Assembly (NCBI GenBank): GCA_020086605.1
Contig: JACBWW010000021.1
Span: forward strand, 9,323,628 to 9,387,627
Source: Lanius collurio
Lineage: Eukaryota; Chordata; Aves; Passeriformes; Laniidae
DNA length: 64,000 bases
Direction of reading: 5' to 3'
Both the position numbers and the translations under genes were made by a program. A model generated the notes under the pieces. The model was not told the DNA's origin and did no database searches. It was given only the letters and a program-made list of their open reading frames with translations. This document shows, in pieces, positions 25,010 to 35,569 of the stretch. Positions within the stretch are counted from its first letter, which is position 1. Each line of letters opens with the position of its first letter.

Positions 25010-28000
25010 AGGAGCTGCAGAAGGGGAGGGCATTGGATATTTTGCTTCTCCCTTGGCTGGAGTGCTTGAGATTGAGTAACCAGGGTATCGTCTGGCATAT
25101 CTGAGGCCAGGGCTAAAGCTTACAAAAGAGCTTAAGTCATTTCAGTAAATGAATTTAGCTGTTGTCCATCTACATCCTGTGCTTGTTGAGACTTTGCTGA
25201 TTCCCAGCTGTTTTCTATTGCTCCTGTGCCAGCAGTTGCTCCACCTCCTCTCAAGGGCTGGTGGAATAATTGGAGTGCTAACTTCCTCCAGGCAAAGTCA
25301 GTCAGGTCTGCCTAAACCTTCCGAGTGATGGGAAGAGCGAGGCTGGCTCAGGCTTCTTCAGTGGATTGGGAGTGCTCCTGCAGCTCCTCCTTCATCTATG
25401 CACTCAGGGTGGCAATGGCTTCTGCCTTTGCCTTTAACTTCGTTTGGAGAAGTGATTTTGATATCCCTGGGAGCCTTTATCTTTTGTATACACTAGGTTG
25501 TGCCGGTTCTAGTGCTGGAGCAGCTTGTTGGAGTAGAGGAGGAGGGAAGCTGTAGGAATGCTTTCTACAAATGGCTCAGATTTCCTGGAGGCAGTAAGGG
25601 ACAAGAATGCCATGGTAATGTTTAAATCTATGTGAAGAAGGGCCTTTGCATGTACTCGTAGGAAGACTGTCGATAGTAAAAGAGTAGGAGATTAAACATG
25701 TGTTTTTCCTAGAGGGTGCGAATTTCCAGAAAAGAGGAGAGATAGCTGAGGTTTCTGATCTCCTTTTCTATGCTGGCTGTACCATCCAGGTTAAGGTTCT
25801 CTGTCCCATCATACCTGTAGAGGAGGACAGTTGGAGCATTGTAGACATCAGCCCATAATCCCAGTCATGATTTCTGTATTCAACTCAGTCCTGTAGGATT
25901 GGTATGATACAGAATGTATTCAGGCTTCTTTTTCTAAGAATAGGAAAAAGGTGATCGTTTTTTCCCACAGATTATTTGTCATGGGCTAATAAGCCAGTTT
26001 TTCCTTTTCAGTCATTTTGTCCCTCTGATTCAGTAAAAATCTTGTAGTGGAGGCTTTCTGAAGACAGAATGTTTTTATTAACTTGGAGGTAGTCAAAGTA
26101 CATGACAAAATCCCTAGAAAGTTCTTTCAGTGCTCTGATTTTTAACAAACACAGCCTTGGGAAACACTTAAGTATTTAGAGGATTATGTTATGATTTACT
26201 TTGAAACACAGGGAAATGAGAGACGGGGCTGAAACCTGGTCTGCAGCTCTGAATGTTTGGAGGTCTTAAGCTCTCTGTGTGTGCCTCTTTTTTTTTGCCT
26301 GGAGTGAAGTCTCTAAGTCTGCATTCAGTTAGTGTTGGCTGGGTGATAGGGAACATGGAATAGACTTGTCCTGATTGTAACCTGGGAGCCTGGAAATCAT
26401 TTTAAATTGAGAAAGTGATCCAAATTTGTGCTTTTGTTACTGAAAACAGTCATCCTTGGAGCATCTTCCTATTCATCTGTCTGTATCAGTCATGAAATAT
26501 TACAGATTCTGCTGGGATGAGAGGGGGCATAAATCTAGAAGTACTAGTCAGAAGTCTCTTGGAGTACTGAATATTTTTCTGAATATTGGAGGAAAACTTG
26601 AGGAAAAAATTAAAATTTTTAATACTTTTCTGCTCTCCAAACAAATCTTCCTCTCCAATCAGCTGTAATTTTAGTGACACAGGTTAAGACTCATGGCACT
26701 GATTTCAGTGTAGCTTCTGCCACTCTGTGGACAGAGGAGTTTGTTGTGTGTGGTCTCTCTTCATGTTTTTTTCTCTCCCCTCTCTCTTCCCCTTCTTGTC
26801 CTGGAATACTGGGATCCTGCAGTTTTTTCAGTTGTTGTAGTTGCTCAGTGGGAGTGTGAGAACTTGTGATGTAAAGCTCAGTTCTCACTTTCAAATTCCT
26901 TAGTAATTGGTACAGGAAAATAAACCACTGCAGAACAGCGCTCACTGGCTAGTCAATAAATGTAGTCACAGAACTCCTTAAAATAAGAAAAAAAATCGAT
27001 GAATGCCATCACTCTCTTCATTCTGGTAGTCTCATTCTTGGGGCACCTCTCAGCTCTGTAAATGTTCTTAATAAAAAAAAAAAGAAAATACTCTTCATTG
27101 AGCTTTGACTAAGTAGGGCAAAACTTTAACAAAGCTTAGACAGACGTACTGAAAAATGCCCTTTTTGAAATGAAGCGACTGAAATAATTTTAAAATATTA
27201 ATAAGCTTGATTAGTTTAATGTGAACCGAACATCTAAAATTAGAGGTGTTTTGCATTGGATCATGTTCTTGCATATATTTTGCTCTCACTTATGAGGGTT
27301 ATGTTTTCTGAGCAAGGATTAGGAGTGTGGAACAAGTTATGGATACTTAACTTGGCAAATAAATCTGTCCACACCTTATTTTCCTTCTGGGAGACTTGCT
27401 GGGAGCGAGGTGGTATGAAAGCAAGAAAGGAAGATGTGGAACTTCTTGGGAAGTCACAGATGTTGTCAGATCACCCACCAAAACAGCTTCCTGAGCTGCT
27501 GCTGGCACTTGTTCCCAGCAGTGCTGTATAAAAACTGAAATCTCAAGGGGTCTGAGGGGCTGCTGAGGGTGCTGGGGGTTTCAAGTGAACAGGCAGAGCT
27601 GGATTTCAAAATGAGTGTCATTGGCTGGATATGTTTATACAGAGCTGGGCTTCTGGGGCTCAGTGGTTCAGGTTTTCCGGCTGCAAACAAAAGGTGTTGT
27701 TTTTGGATGTGAACCCTTCCTCACTGTGATACTGAGAGCACAAGGAGACCCCAACAAAGTCGAGATGGTTAATGTTCTTCTGCAGGGAATAATCCAGTGG
27801 TTATTATCCAAAGATGCTGTTTCTTCAAAGTTTCTCAGCCAGAGATGCTGTATCTGAAAGTTGTTGGTGTCATGAAGGTGGAAGAAGATTTGAGATTAAA
27901 ATTACTTGCTGCCTGGTTTGTGCTGTAGATAGCTGTGAAATAGCGCAGTTTGTTCAGGGACAGCTTTGCTACCTGGAAATAGAAAACAATCCTGGAGGGA

Positions 28001-29169
28001 AGCTTTGTCCCACCATGCAAATTTGGTAAATAAAGGAACCTTGTCTGGAATGACAGGTGAACCCATCCAAGTCTGTGTGCTGTCAGAGGTGTGTGATCAC
28101 AGCCCTGTTGTTAAGATGAGTGTTCTCTGCACTTTTGTGGTTAAAATGAAATTAAAACTGTGGATTGATTAGGGGGATCAAATAAAATTGCATGTTGGAT
28201 AAACAATCTTTAAACTTGCTTCTAGTGATTTGACAGCTCCAATGTACATAGTGTAAGGGGGCTGAGACAAACCCCCCTAGGAATTAAGTACTTGTCTGCC
28301 AGTGTGCTGCCAGCAGATCAGCAGTGACATTCTGTGGTTAACTGGGATGCTGAATAATATTTTTCCATCATTGAAACCGACTGTTTCCTTTTGAATTTAT
28401 GGTTGCTCTTTTTCTGGAAAGACTGTTTGCTTTACCTCGGGTTCCTGATAAAGATGGGGAGTTCAAACCAGAACAGTTTATTGAAATTTATTTTTGTAAT
28501 GAAATATTAATTTATTTCTCCAGTAGTCAGTTGGCCAGAATCTAAACTTTGAACTGGCACTGGACTGAAAAGCACTTGAAGTACTGTTGTTATAACAGGG
28601 TCACTGTCAACTTTGTTTTAGCTCTAAATTTAAGTCCTGTTTACTTAATTTTTAGAAAAGAAACAAGGCGGTGGAATGGCTTGATATGAGTAAGAATGTT
28701 TTCCATTTTAATCAAAAATGGTCAGTTTATGTCCTCATCCCTGGAGGGATCAGCCCCAGCTCAGAGCACTGTTCTGGGATGCTTTTGCAACTGAAAGAGG
28801 AAACTGAGAAGTGTGACTTGTAGAGATGGGGAAAGTTTCACTTCACTTAAAGGCAGAAGGAAAAAGCAGTCATGAAACAAAGCCACGAAATACATTTTAA
28901 GTTTATGTCAGTTGTGATGATTGATTAAAAATAGGTTTATAATTACTAACAACAGTTCTTAACACTAGCATTTATAAATGCAGTATTTTATAGCGATGAG
29001 CCTTGTAAATTTTCATTGTCCTAGGATAAAGAATCTATTTGAGATAAGAAAAAAAGTATACTGGGGAATGGTTAATACAGTACTTGAAAACATGCCTTTC
29101 TGCTGAATAACCCCTTGCTTCTGAAAGGATTAAGCATCACAACTCCTCCTTGCTTAGTGAAGTCTGTAC
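25010..29169. other. Non-coding stretch, nothing firmly recognised
   Basis: T/G-rich intron-like sequence with an A-rich run at 27,071-27,083. Open frames such as 27,256-27,531 and 27,814-28,029 (+) have ordinary chance length and no domain. No tRNA-like or retroviral signal was seen. Confidence 0.5.
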
Positions 29170-29280
29170 CTTAACAGCTGGTGAAGTGAGTTGTTCAAGG
29201 TCACAGTCCCTGGCATCGCTTGAAATAGAAGTGTGATGCCAGACTTTCTGTCCTCTGACATAACCACCAGACACCCTCTC
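29170..29280 (+). repeat. Old SINE core (MIR-like) remnant
   Basis: The stretch contains GTTGTTCAAGGTCACAG, then GAAATAGAAGTGTGATGCCA, then TCTGACATAACCACCAGACA. This keeps the order and spacing of a MIR/core-SINE 3' half (cttgcccaaggtcacacag...ggatttgaacccagg...tctgactcc..aaccactagac). Divergence is high, so exact family and ends are uncertain. The - strand open frame over it is incidental. Confidence 0.45.
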
Positions 29281-30490
29281 CCTGAGTGCATCCTGGAGCT
29301 GTGACTGCTCTGAACCTGAGAGCACGAGAGGGCTCTGGAGAAGTAACAACTGAGGTTTCCCCAGCCTTGTTTTTACTTTCTGCACACACAGAGTATGATC
29401 TGAGTGTGAGGAGGCAGTGTGCAATCAGGTGACAGCACTGGAATTACAGGATATCTGCAGAGAACACAGCTGGCATTAAACGAGTCAGTTTGCTTCATGC
29501 AGTGCAGCAAGGTTTTCATTAGAAAAAGGCTGATAAAAAAAGTCAGTGTAAACAGTTAAATATTTCCATTATCATTTTCCTTGACTTTTTAATCTTTCAA
29601 GCAGGTATCCCTCAAATTCCTTCTGCTCTTGATGAATTACTTGAACAAACATAGACTTTATCAAGGATTTATTCTGATGTCTGGTTGTCTAGTAGTCTGC
29701 CTACTGGTTTTTCTCATCACAGTGTTGCAAACCTTTTTTTCCTCCTTGCTTGCCTAAAACTAAAATCTGCAACTACAGAAATAATTTGCACCTTTTGAAT
29801 AGAAGAAATGTAAAAGCATTTATTTGCAATGCATAGATAGGTTTTCCACTGACTCTTAAAGTCAGCCTAGTCTTTTGGCATCATAGATGCTGCTACGAGA
29901 ATTTGAAAATGTTGCTAGGAGTTAAGGCTAAAGAGTAAATGTTTGTTGCTATATGGACAGCTTGTAACAGAGCTCATTAAAAGCTAATGCATGAGATGAA
30001 TATCAACCTTTTTTCTTTATTCCCCGCCCCCCCTTAATGAGTGTACAGAAGATTTGCAGTTCATTTTGGGAAAAGGATGCAGTGAGAGGAAGGGAGGAGG
30101 AGGGATTCAGTTCCAGCTTTAGAGGTTCACAGAAATGCTGGTACTTCAGGCAGCTTGGTAACCCTGTGGAGTGCTGCAAGGTGCTGAGGTTCAGAGGCTG
30201 GGATGTGGAGATGGCGCAGATTCCTGGTAGCTTTTGCATCTGGAGTTTTCCCCAAGAACTGGAGTTTGCTTTGTGGCTATAACAGAGGCAGATCCTTTGT
30301 CACGTTTATGGAGCTATATAATGGTCTCAGTGCTTGTCTTCCAGGCTTGTATTACTGAGTTACACTAATTTTGACAGACTGTCCTTTAAATTTCTTCAAA
30401 TCCTGACACAATGAGCAGCAGTATATTGTATAGTGATACTGGTTCATTGCCAGGGTAGACCAAAAATGAGTGATTTCTTAAAAGAATGTA
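29281..30490. other. Non-coding stretch, nothing recognised
   Basis: AT-rich to mixed sequence with a C run near 30,023-30,033. No supported gene or repeat. Confidence 0.5.
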
Positions 30491-30680
30491 CCCAGCTCTC
30501 AGCCTGTTTCCATAGCAGAGCTTCTCCCTTATTTGGAGCATCTTTGTGGCTTCCTCTGGACTTGCTCCAGCAGCTCCTTGTCTTCCTGTTGTTTGGGACC
30601 CCAGAGCTGGAGGCTGCACAGCAGAGCAGAGGATGAAAATCCCCTTCCTCAACCTGCTGGGGAATCAGCCCAGGACAGGG
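30491..30680 (-). mobile_element. CR1 LINE fragment (reverse-transcriptase C-terminal part), antisense
   Basis: Read on the - strand, the order of blocks matches the CR1 end of ORF2: CCCTGTCCTGGGCTGA, then CTCCAGCTCTGGGGTCCC, then GACAAGGAGCTGCTGGAGCA, then GTCCAGAGGAAGCCACAAAG, then GGAAACAGGCTGAGAGCTGG. In intact CR1 this stretch encodes the RT tail with the 'LWGPQ...ELLERVQRRATK..' region. Here the frame is broken and both ends are truncated, so it is a dead copy. The 88-codon - strand open frame over it (30,386-30,652) is part of this relic and not a host gene. Confidence 0.85.
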
Positions 30681-30855
30681 TTTTCTAAATTTTTTTCATG
30701 ATATGTATATACACATCAATAGCAAATCAACCTAAAAATGGGCTTGAATGTTTTAAAAATAAAGGTGTTGAAAAAATAACTTAGTGTTTTTCAGGTTTAA
30801 AGAGCTGTGCTGCAGGTCTGTTGCCTGCAAAAGGCTGCTGAGATGGCTCACTTGC

Positions 30856-31002
30856 CTTTGTGCTTTGTTCATTGGTGTCTTGATTCCACCCAAACCCTGT
30901 GTGTGTAACCCAGCGCTCTGCATTTAGAGTGCCGAGGTCGGTTTGGTTTGCTCCCAGAGCCTGCTGAGTGTCTCTGAGAGTGTCAGATGCCATCTCAGCC
31001 CA
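30856..31002 (-). CDS. Candidate exon on - strand with a GC donor, unknown product
   Basis: On the - strand a pyrimidine-rich tract ends in CTGCTGCTCTGGCAG (plus 31,003-31,017), a strong acceptor. The next 147 bases are open in phase 0 (49 codons; peptide parts WAEMASDTLRDTQQALGANQ and ERWVTHTGFGWNQDTNEQST). The block ends at AAAG|GCAAGT, a perfect match to the rare GC-AG donor class. Without a splice the frame continues to a TAA at 30,781-30,783. No domain is recognised. It is one of several - strand open blocks between 30.8 and 35.6 kb, but the phases I could assign do not chain, and base skew favours long - strand frames. Confidence 0.2.
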
Positions 31003-31245
31003 CTGCCAGAGCAGCAGTTGGAGCAACAGTTGGTGGTGCTTGGAAGCATTACCTGATGGCTTTAGTCATCCCAAAGCTGTGTTTTTGTCAGTGCTGCAGG
31101 AGAGGTGAGTGCAGGGTTTGGGTGGCTCAGAAGCTGTGCAGTACCTGAGCAGAGGTTTTGAGTTTTCCTTAAGGCCACGGCAGACTCGTGAAACCCACAC
31201 AACAGAAAATATTAATGTTTTGTGCACTCTATTGAAAGCTTTTGC

Positions 31246-31758
31246 TCACTGTTGGAGTAGACTGTGTCTCATGTTACCAAAAGGGATGGAAATAGACTGT
31301 AAATGTGATATTTTATTTTCCCCCCTCAAGTTTAATTCCTTTGTATATTGGCTAAGATTGTTGTCTGTAATCAGTGGCAGGTTTTTGCCCTTGGCCAAAT
31401 CAGCCTGTTGAGAGGGGATGGAGTGCATCCCACATGGTGAAGCCTCTTTATTGCTCCCTGGAGGGAAGAAGGCTTCAGATCTACCACCTGGACCCCTGCC
31501 CCTCGCTGCTGAGGCCTCACTTGGCTGCTGGATCTCTGCTGGCAGCCATGGCTGGCCAGGGAAGCCTTTCATTGCTTCCTGGAGTACTTCCTGAAAAGTC
31601 TGTAGGGGCTTAGTGAGATAAACCTGCTCATTTCCTCTAGGGTTTCCTGATGACTGGTCTTCAGTACAACTTTTCCTGTTTTTAAGGTGGGGGGAAGTTT
31701 TTCTTCCCACCCACCTTAGAACTGGCCAGTCACAGTTATGGGATATTGGCTTGTCCAT
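31246..31758 (-). CDS. Candidate - strand open frame, unknown product
   Basis: A 170-codon frame from an ATG at 31,758 to a TGA. An in-frame TAA lies two codons upstream of the ATG. A good internal acceptor (CCACCTTAAAAACAG, minus strand) would start an exon at the SCTEDQSSG part. The middle, PGQPWLPAEIQQPSEASAAR..., looks low-complexity. A 15-bp imperfect hairpin (31,683-31,718) lies in the 5' part. No domain, no strong donor and no homology is recognised. It is third in length among all frames in the window, and chance is a real alternative. Confidence 0.15.
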   Translation of the reverse strand: MDKPISHNCDWPVLRWVGRKTSPHLKNRKSCTEDQSSGNPRGNEQVYLTKPLQTFQEVLQEAMKGFPGQPWLPAEIQQPSEASAARGRGPGGRSEAFFPPGSNKEASPCGMHSIPSQQADLAKGKNLPLITDNNLSQYTKELNLRGENKISHLQSISIPFGNMRHSLLQQ

Positions 31759-31819
31759 CCTTTAGCTGTAGCTCTGTTTTACCTTTCTTGTTTTAGTTTA
31801 TTGTTTTTTCCTCATCCAG

Positions 31820-31912
31820 ACAGTTCAAAGTGAACTGTTTGATTTTTGCCAATCCTCTGATAGCCATAGGATGACTCCCACATGCTGCAAACTGGGGTCA
31901 AACACAGAACAG
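31820..31912 (+). CDS. Candidate internal exon, unknown product
   Basis: This is the cleanest splice-bounded block in the window. The acceptor is a long T-rich tract ending TTTTTTCCTCATCCAG at 31,819, and the donor after 31,912 is ACAG|GTGAGT, a full consensus. The 93 bases are open in phase 0/0 (31 codons), with peptide parts TVQSELFDFCQSSDSHRMTP and CCKLGSNTEQ, polar and cysteine-containing. It joins in phase to the candidate at 36,699. I recognise no family. It starts with the palindrome ACAGTTCA-AAG-TGAACTGT. The other two frames are closed. A pseudo-exon is still possible because the block is short. Confidence 0.35.
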
Positions 31913-32891
31913 GTGAGTCCTGCCATTGCAAATCAATGCAGCATGTGGGGAGTTTTTGCTGACCTTCAATTTACCTGATAAGCTATTTTGTAGGAACCAT
32001 TTCAACTACTGCCATCCAAGGAAGAGGTTTTTTTTGTTTGCATGTTTCCCCCCAAAGCAGATTTCTCTTTGGGATCCTTCTCAGTGCTAAAAGAGCAGAT
32101 GGCATTTGCACTCTTCAGCTTTTAACCTCAGTACTTTTCTAATTGTTAAAACTTAAAAAATTTTCTGTTGTATTTGGTAGGTTCTCTGATAATCTGTGAT
32201 CAGAGCTTTCGCCTCACCTGAGTGAAAATAATCTCATCTTTGGTGGTCTCATTGCTGCTCTTTGTGTGTTGCTGACCAGTTGCTGTATTAATTTAATTTG
32301 CAGATTGACTATATTGTGATCATGTATGAGTGTCTGTAGTATATTCTGTATATGTGCAGAGTTATATATAAATGAATAACGCATTTGTTCTCTGTAAGTA
32401 GTTTGTTTCTGGCTCTTTCGGAAAGGATATAAAAAAAGAGAAAATAGTTGATAGATACATGTTTTCTGTTGGGTTTAGTTGCAGTCTGTCATCGCTTTCT
32501 TATTGTCTAGTTATGATACAGTCAAGTATTTTAACTGCAGCTTCCAACTGATTTATGGTAGTTATTTCTAACAATAAAAATAATTTCTGCTACTTTAAAA
32601 TAGGCAAATGTAGTCAGAGAACTAAGAATGCAAACGTAAACTTTGTTTTGGGTGGGAGAAGAGCCAGAACTGAGTAGAAGTTAACTTACAGTGGTAGCTC
32701 AGGTTGTAATTAGAGCTAAGAAACTGGAAGTGCTATTAACTGCAATGTATTTTGGGCTTCTGAATTTCCAGAGCTTTGAGGTGAAGAATAATAAAATGTA
32801 GCATGTGGAAAAAATTTTCAGGATAGTTAAATCTGTTATTTGTGAATAAATCTTAAATTAAAAATAGTGCCGCAGCTCACAACAGTCTAGA

Positions 32892-32915
32892 TGGTAGTTC
32901 AAGAATGAACTACCA
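32892..32915. repeat. Perfect 10-bp inverted repeat
   Basis: Arms TGGTAGTTCA and TGAACTACCA pair perfectly around the loop AGAA. Short hairpin in AT-rich non-coding DNA with no assigned role. Confidence 0.7.
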
Positions 32916-33277
32916 CACCTTGCACTTGAGGAAAAGCAGACCTTTAACTGCTTCTTTAGCCTAATTGGCTGCAGGAAATAATGTTAAATTTTAGTTGTCT
33001 CAAAGTTGATTTGCAGTGCAGGATTGGAAGCTCTGACTGCCAATCTGCTTTGTTTCCACTTACTGAGAGCAGTTCCTTTTCCATGCCCACCCTTGCACAA
33101 GCCTGTGTTAGGAGTGCCATCCTTGCAAAACTGGCAGTGGGCTTACGAGCCCTTGTAATTTAGGGATCATTGATGGTACTGAGGTAACCTGTGTTTCACT
33201 GCATATGGAACAGGCAGCGTCTGTGTGATGAGCCAGCAGTGCTGGTACTTTGGATTTGGGATCAATGTGTTTCCTAC

Positions 33278-33746
33278 CTGTTAGGCAAGTTACTGATTCC
33301 CATCTCTTGTCGTACACACAAGTGGCTTTGAAAGGCTGAGACCTGAGCTTGGGACGGCTTTGGCTTTTGAAAAGCTTGAACACATGGCTGTGCATCTTGG
33401 AGCCCCTGGTTGCTCTAAACTTGGTATTGCTCTGTATTAGTTCTGTCTCCCATGAACAAGTTCTTTCTGTAGCTGAAATGAACAGGTAGTCTGATAGTAT
33501 GTTATCTGGTGGTGACACCATTTCTCTGACTTTGTGTAGTTCAGACAAGTCCTTACTGGTACGAACTTGTGGCAGAAGAGGAGGGGAAGATTCGTGCTGT
33601 AATGGCAGCTTGTCAGTTAAATTAGGTTTTTTCCTAGTAGTATTATATTCATTTGGGGGGGAACTGAAACTGTTTTTTATAATCTCAGTGTGGTGAGGAG
33701 CAGCAAAGCCAACAGCTGGGAGCATCTGCTCAGTGGGGACCTGCTG
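33278..33746 (-). CDS. Candidate large - strand exon, unknown product
   Basis: The longest open frame in the window (205 codons from an ATG at 33,725, about 226 stop to stop). On the - strand a moderate acceptor (CAATTTCTGGCAG) precedes 33,746 and a good donor (AACAG|GTAGGA) follows 33,278, giving 469 open bases, phase 0 to 1. Peptide parts are VRTSKDLSELHKVREMVSPP, then TELIQSNTKFRATRGSKMHS and FKLFKSQSRPKLRSQPF. It is basic, serine-rich and probably disordered, with no transmembrane segment or catalytic motif. I do not recognise it. Unspliced, the frame ends at 33,108. It could be an exon of an antisense gene, a decayed gene, or a frame prolonged by base skew. Confidence 0.27.
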
Positions 33747-34702
33747 CTGCCAGAAATTGAACTGATAATGATGAGCAGCTCATAGTGTAATTAAGGTCAT
33801 ATTAACTCAAACGTGCCCTCCTACCTTAAACATAGAAATCCAGAAAGCCCCTCATGCAGGAGAGTGATCAGGAGTGGGTCCTGTTGGGTGGAGACAGCCC
33901 TAAATCCACGTGTTGAAAAATAAAGGAAAGTTCAAAGAAATCAAAGTTCATCATAGAGGAATGTTTGATACAAACATCCTACGGTTTCAGGACAATTTCC
34001 ACGTCACATTGCTGCAGATCCTTCCTCAGCATTCTGTCCCTGGCACGCACCACTCCGTGCTCTACTGGAGCATTTCTGAGAGTAGTTGGAAAGGTTTTGT
34101 TGCTTCCAAAGCTGGGGGAAGGTGGTGTATAGGCTGTCATTGGGTCTGCGCTCTGGTGGGGACAGTCAGTGAGTGAGCAAGACCTGGAGAACAGGATGAT
34201 CAAGGGTTTGTCTCAGTCTGCCAGCATCTCATTGTGTTTCAACAGCAAATGATGAGTTCCTCTCTGAAAATCCTCCTCCTGTAGCCCTTGAGCAGAGGGC
34301 TCTGCTGCTTACTGTTCTCTGTACAGGGGTCTAAGTGTGGCTGTAAGGAGTAGCTGTACATTTTTCAGTGGACAAGAATCCTTTAGAAGAGCAGCCAAGT
34401 AGAGTTGAAATGAATTTGTACCCCATACAGGAATGGTGCACTTCTGTTGTATTTGCTGTGTGGATTTTAAAGCAAGGGCAAAATGCTAGGAAAAATATAT
34501 TTCTGGTGACTTGACAAAGGTATAAAAGTATTAAATGTATGTGAGTAAGTTTGAATAACTCAGTTTTGAAAATGTGTCCTGTCATGAGGTGCTCAGTTCT
34601 GAAGCTTGTGTGTCCAGCATGCAGCAGGGAATGACCGTCTGCTCTGAGGAATGAGACTGGTGTGACAGGGCATCAAAGCTTTGTAAGGTGCTTTTCCTCA
34701 AT

Positions 34703-35569
34703 CTAATCAATAATTAAACACCTGGAAATCTGTCTTTCCACTTTGCTGTTTCTGAAATGAAATTGGTCATCTCGGGAGTGTTTTGAAATCTCACACACAG
34801 AAAACACTTTAAAGTCCTCAGAAAAAGCTGTGGTCTGTGCTTCATTTGCAGTCTCAGTTAGAAAGGAGGGAGATGATGTTGTTGACTGAAAGTCTTTAAT
34901 GCTTTGGACAACAGGTTTCTGTGATTGTGGGTTTTGTACAATATTTTCTTTTGGGACTTTTGGGAAACCAACATTCCTTTTGCATAAAGATTGATGAGTG
35001 TTGCCTCTAAAACGCTTGTAATGTGTCTCTAGAGTTGCCACTTTCATGTGTACATGGGGCAGATTCTTGCTCCTTGTTACTGGGAATCTGGAAGTGCCTT
35101 TTCTGCTCCAGGTGCCCAGCTGAGATGTTGGGCTCTCTGTGCTGCAGCTCTCAGGGTAGACGTGGTGCTTTGCTGTACCAGAGGATTTTTCGGTGCCAGG
35201 GATGTGTTTATCCAAGTAATGCATGCATGTAAATCAGCCTGTGTTTATGATTTTTTTATTCCAGGGTGTGGTTGTAGCAGGCTGGCGCTTTCTGTACTCC
35301 GAGTCAGGAAAACAAGCAGCAACAACAGGAGGGGTGAAGCAGAGGAAGGGCTGAGCAGAGGTGGAGTGCGGGATGAGGGAGGGTAGCTCGGTGCCGCCTC
35401 CTCCCATCTTTTTGAGGCCCTGTGTGTGTTTTAAGCTGCTCCAGGCACTGCAGCCTTGTCTGAGGGAGTGTGAGGCGCCTGGAAAGGGAAGAGGAGAGGG
35501 TGGCCTGGTTCTGCCCTTTGAGTTTGTGTGTGTGGGCAGAGGAATGATACGGAGTTTGGCTTTCCACAC
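34703..35569 (-). pseudogene. Two in-frame - strand open blocks split by one TGA, unknown product
   Basis: On the - strand a 111-codon frame (35,569 to 35,237) and a 173-codon frame (ATG at 35,224, stop at 34,703) lie in the same frame, divided only by a TGA at 35,234-35,236. Peptide parts of the second block are KNLPHVHMKVATLETHYKRF and QNPQSQKPVVQSIKDFQSTT, polar and basic. Within the first block, a pyrimidine-rich tract ending CGGAGTACAG could be an acceptor. A donor-like CCAG|GTGTTT lies near the end of the second. One stop in an otherwise open stretch of nearly 290 codons could mean a recent break, a splice boundary, or chance. No family is recognised. Confidence 0.2.
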
